Assembly: GCA_001805005.1 (NCBI GenBank)
Contig: MHDO01000052.1
Span: 1 to 23,409 of the forward strand
Length of the DNA stretch: 23,409 nt
Direction of reading: 5' to 3'
Source of the DNA: Nitrospinae bacterium RIFCSPLOWO2_12_39_16
Lineage (GTDB): Bacteria > Nitrospinota > Nitrospinia > UBA9942
Under the pieces are notes generated by a model, which saw only the letters and a program-made list of their open reading frames with translations, did no database searches and was not told the DNA's origin. The translations under genes were made by a program, and so were the position numbers. This document shows positions 15,334-23,409 of the stretch, one piece after another (the stretch's first letter is position 1; each line of letters opens with the position of its first letter).

Positions 15334-17226
15334 CTATGTACCAAAGTCTTTCAATATCCATACTTCCATAGTATTCCCATCGGGGACAGAATGAGATCCT
15401 TCAAGGGAATAACCTCCCTCGCCCGTTAGCCACTCTATTGACTTGATAATAGCTCTTTGCCCGCTTTGTTTTCCACCACGGAAAAGAAGCTCATGTCCAA
15501 GAGCGACCTCTTCCTTAAGCTTTAGATATACAATAATCTTCGGCGGAGCTGCAATAATTCTTTCAGCCTCCTTGATTGCCAGATCATCCGGTAGCACGTC
15601 ATACCAATGGATGAAAATGAACCTGTCAGGGAGCTTGTTTGTTAGAAAATAGAATAAAGGTATGTTCGGAAATGTAAAAATATCATCTCCGGGAACGGGA
15701 TATTTTTTTATAATGCCTGTTACACCCTGGATAACCTTCACTGTATCCTCAGATAAATAAAACCCCCTAAGTTCCGGAAGCTGGGATTTAAAGACAGCCT
15801 TCCTTATATCAGGCTCTTTAATCCACCACCATGAGTAAGGAGCGGTGTATTTTCGTGATGCACAAAATATTATAAGTAAAAAAGCGATTGCTATGAAAAA
15901 GTAGTTCCCAAATCTGTAGGCGGAATTCAGATATATCAAGTATCCCAGAATCATGCTAAAACCCAGGAATGAACCGGCCTCTGCAATCCCCCCGGAGGTC
16001 GCGGTGCCGAGGAGGAAGCCGAGCGATGTCATTGAAATAATAAAGACATCGACATTGTACAGGGCAAGTGCCTGTTGGAAGAAGAGGGACACAATGTATA
16101 ATGCCATAAAAATAAAGGAACAAAGTAGCACGGTTATTATAATCGAGTAAAAGACGAAAATGAAATATTGGTTCTCTGTAATCTGCTTTGATAATTCGAC
16201 ACCTGAGAGCGGCAGAAAAATTGCGAGCAGAGCAAAGCCCATTATCGTTAAAAAGACCCATATACTTCTGCTGGGATCAATCCTGAGCTTCCCATGTAGT
16301 TCTTCGAAATTGATCGAGCATATAAAATACCTGTAGCCAAGGCTGTAAACTACTATGGATACAAACAGGAACTTCGCTATTTGATCCAGGTATATTATCC
16401 GTGGGATCCAGCCTATTAGTATTGGCAATATAGACCCCTTTGACTTACTCGCCCCGATCAACGTCTGGTTGATAAAGGCAGATAAAGCGCCATTCCTATA
16501 AAGCCAGAAAAATAGGACGGATAAGGGTAAAGAAGCACCGGCTAAAAAAGCACCAGTTGATTTTATCTGATGGAGGATGTCTTTTTTGATATCTATAAGA
16601 AGAACTGTAGATGTCAGTATAAAGAGTAATACAATGCCGTTACTTTGTTTTATCAGGAGGGCCATCGAGCAAAAAAAACCGGCTATAATGAGATACGAAA
16701 ACCCTTTTAGCCGCCGGTCTCCCTCTTTCAGCGTAGATGATGAACTGTAATACAGGCATACGAAATATGTAGATATCAGCACATAGGTCGTGAAGAACTG
16801 TATAAAGTCGTATGTAATATGCGCTGTCCCGGCTTGATAATAGATAACCCCGGCTACCGTGACTATCGAAGCGATATACGCGGGAAAGAGGCGCGACATG
16901 AGGAGGAATGTAAAAAGAGATAGTATCAGCATTAAAACAATGCCCATGACCCTGAGATAAATTAAATCTCCCCCGAAGATATTTATGAACAATGCAATGG
17001 TAGCGGGATATAAAGGCGGCAGTATAAAATGGAAGTCGATGTAAGGGACAAGACCCCGCCTAATCTGCTCGGCGTATACTGAAAACCACCCCTCTGTGAC
17101 AGAGAAGTATCTGTTAAAGAAGATAAGATTATATGCTAAAACAACAAACTGAGTGATTAAAATGCCCTTCAGCAGTTCCTTTGGGTTGTTTCTGTTATCC
17201 GAGAGCAGGCAGGATATATTCAGCAT
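15334..17226 (-). CDS. GT39-like (PMT/ArnT-type) membrane glycosyltransferase
   Basis: A 630-aa protein with a GT-C layout: one N-terminal membrane segment (about 20-38), then the first periplasmic loop VTEGWFSVYAEQIRRG (43-58) with the acidic Glu45, VPYIDFHFILPPLYP (60-74), about ten further membrane segments, and a soluble C-terminal domain (from about 480). The acidic residue, G-x-x-PY-x-DF and PPLYP pattern is typical of GT39/GT83-like enzymes that take sugar from a polyprenyl phosphate. The acceptor is unknown; an oligosaccharide or lipid A is possible. The ATG at 17226 has AGGA 6 nt upstream. It follows the 980-codon frame by 21 nt and has no LamG-like module, unlike its two neighbours. 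Confidence 0.72.
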   Translation of the reverse strand: MLNISCLLSDNRNNPKELLKGILITQFVVLAYNLIFFNRYFSVTEGWFSVYAEQIRRGLVPYIDFHFILPPLYPATIALFINIFGGDLIYLRVMGIVLMLILSLFTFLLMSRLFPAYIASIVTVAGVIYYQAGTAHITYDFIQFFTTYVLISTYFVCLYYSSSSTLKEGDRRLKGFSYLIIAGFFCSMALLIKQSNGIVLLFILTSTVLLIDIKKDILHQIKSTGAFLAGASLPLSVLFFWLYRNGALSAFINQTLIGASKSKGSILPILIGWIPRIIYLDQIAKFLFVSIVVYSLGYRYFICSINFEELHGKLRIDPSRSIWVFLTIMGFALLAIFLPLSGVELSKQITENQYFIFVFYSIIITVLLCSFIFMALYIVSLFFQQALALYNVDVFIISMTSLGFLLGTATSGGIAEAGSFLGFSMILGYLIYLNSAYRFGNYFFIAIAFLLIIFCASRKYTAPYSWWWIKEPDIRKAVFKSQLPELRGFYLSEDTVKVIQGVTGIIKKYPVPGDDIFTFPNIPLFYFLTNKLPDRFIFIHWYDVLPDDLAIKEAERIIAAPPKIIVYLKLKEEVALGHELLFRGGKQSGQRAIIKSIEWLTGEGGYSLEGSHSVPDGNTMEVWILKDFGT

Positions 17227-17247
17227 TCCATTCCTCGCATTTCCTGT

Positions 17248-20148
17248 TTAGCGGTTTTCAAAATAAACTATTTTCCACTTATCGTTCTCGAAAACCCGGA
17301 CAGGCCTGTGGGTTTTATCTATAATGTTAAGCCAATTCGCGACTCTGTCTTCTGCCTCGCCTTTAGCCTGTATAAAATAGCCCCCTCCTTTATACCTCTC
17401 CATAAAACGGCGTATATAGGTCCTACGCCGCCTTTCTCCCATTGGCTCCTCGATAAGCTGCAAGGGGTTTGGCATCCAGGTTTTGTCGCTAAGCACAAAT
17501 TGATTCCCGATCTTCCAGCGCGGCACCGCTGCCGCGCTTCCGTAAAAAACGACCGGATCCGTATCTCGAATATTTGTCTGCTCCATTAATTCCTGCAAAT
17601 CAGGCCCGGCTGCGCGGACTTTCTGCGAAACATCGACCGTCAGAGACTGAAAATTCCTCAGTTTGTCCACAAAGTCCATATTACCGAAACTCGTCATCAA
17701 AATGAGTGTAAAAAGTGGGACAGTAACGGCCTTCAGGATCACGTGCGAGGGATCAGGGCCTCCGGCCTCCGCCGAATCCAAGGCGATTATCGCGATAAAG
17801 CCGAGTATTGGCAAAATAGCGGTCACGTTATTCGGCACAGCCCGGCCTATGAAATAACTGCTGACACCCCAAAGGCATCCGCAAGCTCCCACCAATGGCA
17901 CCAAATACCTGCTATACGGCTCTTTAAGAGCCAGCCTGACCGTTACGATCAACATGGCGCAAAATAGAAGGAATAGCACCCAAACCGGGCCGGAAGGATT
18001 GAGAAAAACGGACCCGAAGCCCCCAGCGTATGCAAAACCGTGTTCTACAAAGGCATAGAAATCAGGGAAATGTGAAAGTCTGAGCCGGTAATATGCCATT
18101 ATGGCACAGATGAGCACCGTAAAAGAGAGGAATGGGACAGACATATACAGAAATATGTGTTTAAACAAATGACCTGTTTTTCCGGAGTTTTTCAACTTTT
18201 CATAATAGTCTTGCAAAATTGCTGTAAAGATTGCGGGGAAAAAGGTTGCGGAGCTGTAAATGGCGCTCTCTGATGACCACAAAAAACTTAAGAGCCAAAG
18301 AATAGTACCGAGAGAAACCATTTTTTTCAGGCTTATACTGGACCATATATAGGCATGAAGCAAGAAGAACAGCAGTACGTAACACCAAAAAAAACGTATC
18401 ACGCTCGATGAGGGAAAAAGATATGGGCCGATAAGGTCAGGGTCCGCGAAAAAAAGGCTTGAAAAAGTAACTGAAAAGCCGAAAAAGATGCTATTCCTCA
18501 GCGATCTGTTAGCAAGATAAATTCTGAATACCATCACTGAGGCAAGAAAAAGCAAGATACCCTGGAGGACATAAAAAGATTCCCAAGGTGATTTGAAAGG
18601 CAGCAGACTGGCAGCAAGGATATTCAAAAAACCATACTGGCTCGGCGTATCCCACAGAAGCCATGAACCATTTTTTACATTGCGTACCGGACCGATGAAA
18701 TATTCCCAGTGCCCTTCGGAGGTTCCGGCGAAAAACGTGTCATACCTGAAACTCATAAGAAAAAATATAAACAGTGCGGAAGTGATAAGGAGGATCGTTA
18801 TGCTCCGGTTCAACTTTGTGTATACCACCGAGAATGCGGGCGGTAAAGGTGCATCGGTGACCTTAAATAAGTAACGATGGACGATGCCTGTGAAGAAAAA
18901 AAAGAAGATGGAGGTTATGACAGGCCGCTCTATCAAAGATTTGCAGAATTGGTGCCAGTTGGGCAGGTCGAGCATGGCAAACCATGACAACAGTGAGAAT
19001 GTAATAAGGGTTAATGTAAAGAAGAGCCTCTTTTTCTCATCTTTCAGAGATATAGGCAGATATCCCGAATAAGCAAGTGTATACAGTATCGCAATCCCTA
19101 TGCAGAGGATCACGAGCATAGACATGGCTTTGGTAAGGACATTGGCTGAATTGAATACGAGTAAGGCGACCGCAGCAAAGAAACTGAAAGCCGCTAAAAT
19201 CCTTACGAGCTTGACAAAATTAGATGGTACCCCGGAGTTAAAGACCTTTGAATAGAAGTACTGAAAAAAAGTCGCTGCAAAACCCAGCAGTAGAAAGGTA
19301 TACCAATTTGAGGTGCGGTGCAGGATGAGACCGGCAATATAGCCCGTAAGAACGATTACTATTGCGACCCCAGGAATAAATAAAACCTCAGAAACCATTG
19401 GACTGATAGGATGCAGGGATGTCTCGTGGGAGGCGGCAAGTAGTTTATATGCAAAGATCAGTACAGTTATAACTACTAAGAGGTTCGTTAAAAAGACGAT
19501 GAGCTCGAAGATGAACACCCGCTGATAACGCTCGTAATTGATATGGAAATTCTTTATCTCCCCCTGGAAACCCCTTAATTTATTATATCCTGTGCCTACA
19601 GCGATATCAGAAATATCGTAGCTGATACTCTTATCCGTAAAAGTCAGTATTTTCTGACCATCTAAAACAATTTCGGCAACCTTATCCTCGCTTACATTGA
19701 CCTCCACCTTATGCCAAACGTTTAATTCAAATTTATCTGTAATCTTGTAAATATTGACTGCCGCTTTATCATTTCCGACTATCAGGCTCAAAGTATTAGG
19801 ATGGCTTAACTCCAGCCTCATTGTTAAAGGGTCATCCGCCGTTTGAAATACATTGTCATAATAATCATCCAGGGCTTTCATTTCAAAACTAATAGAGATA
19901 CTCTTTGCCTCCGACTTTCCATCTACTTTATATTCTTTTATTTTTGATAAGGCTGGGTCAGGAGACCGATTATCAAAATTAATATTACCGTATTCGGCAT
20001 TGATAATCTTTTTTGCTGTAAGACTGTCGGAATAGAAAAATACTATACCTAAAAAGACAAAATTAACCAGTAACAATAAGGCAAGCTTTTTATTTTGTCG
20101 GATTACGGTATACATAGTCTCTAAGTGGGATTGTTCGCGCCCGATCAT
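17248..20148 (-). CDS. LamG-like module fused to a very large GT-C-like membrane protein
   Basis: About 966 aa from the ATG at 20148. The frame is open to a TTG at 20190 (980 codons). ATG 20115 aligns best with the paralogue's N-terminus, and no start has a convincing Shine-Dalgarno, so the 5' end is uncertain. Layout (from 20148): membrane segment 22-39, LamG-like module 54-209 (NINFDNRS, VFQTADDPLTMRLEL, WHKVEV, DIAVGTGYNKLRGFQGEI), membrane segment 212-233, several more segments, then a loop near 470-510 with FFAGTSEGHWEYF and WDTPSQYG, resembling the acidic-residue and QYG loop of GT-C proteins. A second membrane group and a soluble C-terminal part of about 120 residues follow. Probable lipid-linked sugar transferase or polymerase; the precise family is not recognised. 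Base composition here is visibly more GC-rich than in the 4-12 kb genes. Confidence 0.68.
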   Translation of the reverse strand: MIGREQSHLETMYTVIRQNKKLALLLLVNFVFLGIVFFYSDSLTAKKIINAEYGNINFDNRSPDPALSKIKEYKVDGKSEAKSISISFEMKALDDYYDNVFQTADDPLTMRLELSHPNTLSLIVGNDKAAVNIYKITDKFELNVWHKVEVNVSEDKVAEIVLDGQKILTFTDKSISYDISDIAVGTGYNKLRGFQGEIKNFHINYERYQRVFIFELIVFLTNLLVVITVLIFAYKLLAASHETSLHPISPMVSEVLFIPGVAIVIVLTGYIAGLILHRTSNWYTFLLLGFAATFFQYFYSKVFNSGVPSNFVKLVRILAAFSFFAAVALLVFNSANVLTKAMSMLVILCIGIAILYTLAYSGYLPISLKDEKKRLFFTLTLITFSLLSWFAMLDLPNWHQFCKSLIERPVITSIFFFFFTGIVHRYLFKVTDAPLPPAFSVVYTKLNRSITILLITSALFIFFLMSFRYDTFFAGTSEGHWEYFIGPVRNVKNGSWLLWDTPSQYGFLNILAASLLPFKSPWESFYVLQGILLFLASVMVFRIYLANRSLRNSIFFGFSVTFSSLFFADPDLIGPYLFPSSSVIRFFWCYVLLFFLLHAYIWSSISLKKMVSLGTILWLLSFLWSSESAIYSSATFFPAIFTAILQDYYEKLKNSGKTGHLFKHIFLYMSVPFLSFTVLICAIMAYYRLRLSHFPDFYAFVEHGFAYAGGFGSVFLNPSGPVWVLFLLFCAMLIVTVRLALKEPYSRYLVPLVGACGCLWGVSSYFIGRAVPNNVTAILPILGFIAIIALDSAEAGGPDPSHVILKAVTVPLFTLILMTSFGNMDFVDKLRNFQSLTVDVSQKVRAAGPDLQELMEQTNIRDTDPVVFYGSAAAVPRWKIGNQFVLSDKTWMPNPLQLIEEPMGERRRRTYIRRFMERYKGGGYFIQAKGEAEDRVANWLNIIDKTHRPVRVFENDKWKIVYFENR
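19514..19560. repeat. 47-bp identical segment shared with 14668-14714 (copy A)
   Basis: Same sequence and same position in the LamG-like module as in the 664-aa protein. Similarity continues rightward across the module at a lower level. Confidence 0.85.
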
Positions 20149-20167
20149 TGTATTATTCAAAATATAT

Positions 20168-20893
20168 TTAATCCTTTTTCCAAAACGCAATAATTGTTTT
20201 CCCGAACTTGTAACGAAGGACCGTATCTAATCTTACTGAAATTGACACTAAGAATTTATCCCAGAAACTGATTTGTCCTGCGGTAGGCAATGCTTTACGA
20301 AGGAACAGAAAATTTCCCATTGAAGCAATCAACCCCGCGGAATCAATATAATGAATATTTTCCAATGTGAGGCTCGGTGGGGTCAATGCTGATAACGTCC
20401 TTTTCGAGTATCTGCGAAAATGACCGAGAGCGTGATCGAAAGGGCAATACAACCATTGATAAGCCGGTGATATTACAATTAATCTTCCACCATGCCTCAA
20501 GAACTTACCGGCTCTCTCTAATTCCAACTTGTCATTCTTTATGTGTTCTAAAACGTCTATATAAAGTATGGTATCGAAAAATTCATTATCATGAATATGA
20601 TCGATAGTCCCTAGTCTTGTTTCAACCATGGAGAGCGCGGGATGACTATTTAATTTATTTGTAAGTCTTGTCAGCAAGGTAGCGTCTGGTTCGATACACA
20701 ACCAGCGTGTTTGATTTACACTGCAAAGCGCAATAGTATTCGATCCTATTCCCGCACCAACCTCCATGACGTCATGCCCTAAAAGAGGGATGATTTTAGC
20801 GGATATGTATAATTTCCAATTGATTGCTTCAGCAAATAAATCAAGTTCTTTGCCTATATATTGATGCAGAATACCGTTATCGGTCATTCTCAT
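20168..20893 (-). CDS. Class I SAM-dependent methyltransferase
   Basis: About 241 aa. The SAM-binding motif I reads DVMEVGAGIGSNT (residues 41-53), followed by an acidic residue in CIEPDA and the motif IDVLEHI near 112-118 with LRHGGRLIVISPAYQWLY after it. This is the Methyltransf_11/12-type Rossmann fold common in polysaccharide clusters, and it would methylate a sugar or modify the glycan end; the target is unknown. The ATG at 20893 is chosen because AGG lies 7 nt upstream. An ATG at 20920 is also in frame but has no Shine-Dalgarno, and ATG 20887 is a third option. It overlaps the preceding glycosyltransferase by 17 nt. Confidence 0.82.
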   Translation of the reverse strand: MRMTDNGILHQYIGKELDLFAEAINWKLYISAKIIPLLGHDVMEVGAGIGSNTIALCSVNQTRWLCIEPDATLLTRLTNKLNSHPALSMVETRLGTIDHIHDNEFFDTILYIDVLEHIKNDKLELERAGKFLRHGGRLIVISPAYQWLYCPFDHALGHFRRYSKRTLSALTPPSLTLENIHYIDSAGLIASMGNFLFLRKALPTAGQISFWDKFLVSISVRLDTVLRYKFGKTIIAFWKKD

Positions 20894-21836
20894 CTTTAAG
20901 CCTGTCAATAAAGTACGCATAATCGCGTAATGGAATAAACGGTTGATTTTTGCGATTACCCAATAATGTGAACATAAAAGTCAGACTTATTAATAATATC
21001 TGCAATGAGATGATGGTTAATATCCCAATCGTGTATGTTGCCCAGCCGGCAATGGCCATAGTAGAAAAAAGCTTTATCGCAACAATCGCAACAATTCCAG
21101 CAAGAAAAAAAGAAATGGACATAAGTGTGCTAAATAGCAAACGTGCTGCGATTATTTCATTATAGCAGGACATTGCTGATAACCCATGCAGTACCAAAGC
21201 TGTGAAGTTTAGTTTGGATTTACCGAAAAGCCGACTGCCGCGATTTGATGGTATGGTTTTGAGCAAGTGTTTAGAGCGAGATACACTAGCGGCAAAATGA
21301 TTCCAGAGATTCGGATCGACCACTATCCTTCCAAGGATTGAAAACGACAAAATACTGAAATTGCCAAATCGGATTTTATGCCCGGTGAATTTAGCATATA
21401 GCCATCTGTATAAATGATAAAATAAACTGAATTTCATACCTTCAGAGCGGCTGACGCGCTCTGCAAATATGATGCATGGCCGGATCTCTGCCTCCAATGC
21501 GCGCACTAAGCGTACAATATCGTTTGGCTTATCCTCGCCATCCGAATCCATTACAACAACTGCGTCACAGGCTTTTTTTTCATAAATATAGGACATGCCA
21601 ATAGCTATTGCACGCTGATGCCCTACATTATTTTTCAGCTGTAACGTTTGTACCGAATGTATTGCAGATAACTTGACCATATTAAAGGATGAAGGCTGAG
21701 GCTGATCAGACCCGTCATCGACAAATAATATTTCGGCTGTTAAGGCTGCACGAGAGAGCTCATCATTGATTAAAGACAGAAGTTCCTTTGCGGATTCCCA
21801 ATCATTGTAAACCGGAGAGAGAATAATTAATTTCAT
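20877..21836 (-). CDS. Family 2 glycosyltransferase, ArnC/GtrB-like (undecaprenyl-phosphate sugar synthase)
   Basis: A 319-aa enzyme of the DPM1/ArnC/GtrB type, which transfers a sugar from a nucleotide donor to undecaprenyl phosphate. N-terminal catalytic domain: IILSPVYND at 4-12, FVDDGS at 38-43, NNVGHQRAIAIG at 69-80, and VVMDSDGEDKP at 94-104 (DxD site). Then RFGNFSIL (156-163), the amphipathic segment usual in this group, and two C-terminal membrane segments (about 229-255 and 263-290), as in GtrB. The start overlaps the upstream stop as ATGA and has AAGGTGAGG upstream. With the Alg5-like gene this gives the cluster two distinct lipid-linked donor synthases, consistent with several GT-C users. 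The sugar is not determinable. Confidence 0.85.
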   Translation of the reverse strand: MKLIILSPVYNDWESAKELLSLINDELSRAALTAEILFVDDGSDQPQPSSFNMVKLSAIHSVQTLQLKNNVGHQRAIAIGMSYIYEKKACDAVVVMDSDGEDKPNDIVRLVRALEAEIRPCIIFAERVSRSEGMKFSLFYHLYRWLYAKFTGHKIRFGNFSILSFSILGRIVVDPNLWNHFAASVSRSKHLLKTIPSNRGSRLFGKSKLNFTALVLHGLSAMSCYNEIIAARLLFSTLMSISFFLAGIVAIVAIKLFSTMAIAGWATYTIGILTIISLQILLISLTFMFTLLGNRKNQPFIPLRDYAYFIDRLKDENDR

Positions 21837-23409
21837 CTGGCCTCACCTTCCTTTTTAGACATAATAATCAACAATAAGATAAAAAGCATTATAATCGGGT
21901 TCAAAACGGCGCTGAAGCTAAAAGGTGAAAAATAATTTTTTGGAATTAATAACAAAGAGAAAAAACTTGTATAAACAAAATCCCATTTGTCCCTTTCTTG
22001 ATAATTTATAAATAGAAATAATGGTATAAACAAATGCATCAACTTATAATCTGTTGAAACATAAGGCAAGAGATTCATGGAAAGAACTAAAAGCGCCACC
22101 TTTTTCCAAAAAATCTTTTCTTTGAAAACAATCCATGCCGTTATAACTCCAAAGGATATAAAGGCAAATAAAAGGTAGGGCTTTAGTATGGATTGTATCG
22201 GCGGCATTATTGGAGCGAATATTATTCTGATAACAGTCAACAAACTATGCCCGAATATGTTTCCTACACCATCTATTACCATCATCTGTGAATACCATTT
22301 CAGGTTGGCAATAAAATTAGTCAAATAGTTACCGATGCCTTTATTAAATCCGCCGTCAAAAAATAACAATGGTACCATTGTGAATATAATTACTCCAAAC
22401 AATGTATAAATTATTTCCTTGTATTTTTTATCGGATATTAAAAGAATCAAAAAAACTGCGGGGAATAACTTCATTGAGATGGCCATTGCTAAAAACAATG
22501 TACTGAATCTTGTCTTATGATACGTGATAATAAATAAGGCAAGGAACACAAACACATAAGCTTCAATATTCCCCGTATGAAGTGTAAAAATAAAGGGATA
22601 GGACATGAAAGAGCAAATGACCACATTTTTAAAAGATTCCGTCTTGATAGTAAGAGATAAATTTTGGTAAGCATAGATTACAAAAAAAGCACTGAACAGT
22701 AATGAGTGTATAATAACGGCGTTATATGGCGATTTTAATTTAGTGAATAAGTCTATAATTAAATAAGTGAAGGGAAAATACATTTGATTAAAAGTACTAT
22801 TAAATTTAAAGCGTGCCCAAACATCAAATACAGAATAAAAATCGCAAAAGATATTTATTGGATGATGCAAAAATGAGGTAAACGGGTATTCCAAATGATA
22901 ATATCCCAATCTAATAAAATAGTGAAAAACCAATGATAATATAAAGCCAATTAACACAATCGTTGAAAGATATCTGATTTTACTTTCCCTGGTCAGACCA
23001 GAAAGCAGTGGGGATAGAATGTGTGCTGTGACGGAACGAAGAAAGAGAATGACCGAATTTAAACCGAGATTAAGATATCCAATTATGAGAGGCATGAATC
23101 TTACAGATACTAAATAAAACAAAAAAGCTATAATTCCGCCGATGAGCGCCCTTATTAATATAGCATTCGTTGCAATACGTTTTTTTATTACGATTTTTGA
23201 AACTTTTAGCGTCCCTCTTCCTGAATACTTGGTGCGAATTTCTAATGTCTTCCCAATATCTTCCTTTAAAACGGTAATGCTGTGAGATATTAATCCGTTT
23301 TCTCGTAGAGGTAACTTCTCACCGATTATCCAATGAGGCTCCCTTGTGTATATTATATCCCACGACCCGCTTTCGGCGGACGAGGCGCTGTATTCCAATT
23401 TTATTTTAT
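21833..23409 (-). CDS. GT87-like membrane glycosyltransferase with a different N-terminal domain (5' end outside window)
   Basis: At least 525 codons; the frame is open to the right edge, so the TTG at 23398 is probably internal. The first 75 visible residues (ending TLKVSKIVIKKR) look like the end of a soluble beta-rich domain with WDIIYTREPHWIIGE and GKTLEIRTKYSGRG. This is not the LamG module of the other proteins. The rest is a multi-spanning GT87-like domain: NIFCDFYSVFD in the first loop, TLHTGNIEAYVFVF, AMAISMKLFPAVFL, and VSTDYKLMHLFIPLFLFIN. These segments match the 664-aa protein nearly residue for residue, so the two are paralogues. Likely periplasmic sugar transfer from a polyprenyl phosphate. 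It overlaps the ArnC-like gene as ATGA. Confidence 0.75.
   Translation of the reverse strand, partial: KIKLEYSASSAESGSWDIIYTREPHWIIGEKLPLRENGLISHSITVLKEDIGKTLEIRTKYSGRGTLKVSKIVIKKRIATNAILIRALIGGIIAFLFYLVSVRFMPLIIGYLNLGLNSVILFLRSVTAHILSPLLSGLTRESKIRYLSTIVLIGFILSLVFHYFIRLGYYHLEYPFTSFLHHPINIFCDFYSVFDVWARFKFNSTFNQMYFPFTYLIIDLFTKLKSPYNAVIIHSLLFSAFFVIYAYQNLSLTIKTESFKNVVICSFMSYPFIFTLHTGNIEAYVFVFLALFIITYHKTRFSTLFLAMAISMKLFPAVFLILLISDKKYKEIIYTLFGVIIFTMVPLLFFDGGFNKGIGNYLTNFIANLKWYSQMMVIDGVGNIFGHSLLTVIRIIFAPIMPPIQSILKPYLLFAFISFGVITAWIVFKEKIFWKKVALLVLSMNLLPYVSTDYKLMHLFIPLFLFINYQERDKWDFVYTSFFSLLLIPKNYFSPFSFSAVLNPIIMLFILLLIIMSKKEGEAR

Noticed and set aside
15956..16261. A 101-codon - strand frame inside the GT39-like gene
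   Set aside because: It overlaps a well-supported membrane protein in another frame and its sequence is Arg/Cys-rich with no domain resemblance; a shadow.
1..23409. CRISPR arrays, tRNA or rRNA genes, complete insertion sequences, toxin-antitoxin or phage genes
   Set aside because: None was recognised on either strand; the only short-period repeats are the his-block arrays, which lack the spacer structure of CRISPR.

Overview
The window joins two blocks facing each other. On the + strand, positions 1-2739 hold part of a histidine biosynthesis operon: the 3' end of hisD, then hisC, hisB and hisH. On the - strand, from the right edge down to about 2891, lies a tightly packed run of 14 genes for a cell-surface polysaccharide. 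The gene set (undecaprenyl-phosphate sugar synthases, membrane-embedded glycosyltransferases, a Wzx-like flippase, the remnant of an initiating sugar-phosphate transferase) suggests a Gram-negative, probably uncultivated bacterium. The his proteins and the short G-rich/C-rich repeats would fit Nitrospirota or Desulfobacterota-like lineages, but that is a guess from memory and not a demonstrated placement.

The his block carries three short-period repeats: one in the hisB-hisH spacer and two inside the hisH reading frame. The spacer repeat and the second hisH repeat share one design, four G-tracts at a fixed 7 or 8 bp period followed by C-tracts at the same period. The block stops after hisH with no hisA or hisF. 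The convergent junction (about 2740-2900) holds what looks like a decayed IS91-type transposase fragment lying against the first 86 codons of a polyprenyl glycosylphosphotransferase, so the junction probably reflects a rearrangement.

The - strand block, in transcription order (right to left), holds: a 5'-cut GT87-like membrane glycosyltransferase; an ArnC/GtrB-type family 2 glycosyltransferase; a methyltransferase; a LamG-module/GT-C fusion of about 970 aa; a GT39-like protein (630 aa); a LamG-module/GT87 fusion (664 aa); an Alg5-like family 2 glycosyltransferase; a GT-C-like membrane protein (673 aa); a double-LamG membrane protein (476 aa); a GT-C-like membrane protein (806 aa); a flippase broken by a frameshift in a T9 tract; two more family 2 glycosyltransferases; and the truncated glycosylphosphotransferase. 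Several adjacent genes overlap by 4-7 nt, indicating translational coupling.

The most unusual theme is a membrane-anchored LamG/concanavalin-A-like module of about 155 residues. It occurs four times in three proteins: twice in tandem with no enzyme domain, once in front of a GT87-like domain and once in front of a different GT-C-like domain. Two copies share a 47-bp stretch of identical DNA, indicating recent duplication or gene conversion. A plausible reading (inference) is that the two soluble family 2 enzymes make lipid-linked sugars, the six GT-C-like proteins use them on the periplasmic face, and the lectin-like modules on that same face bind the glycan being built.
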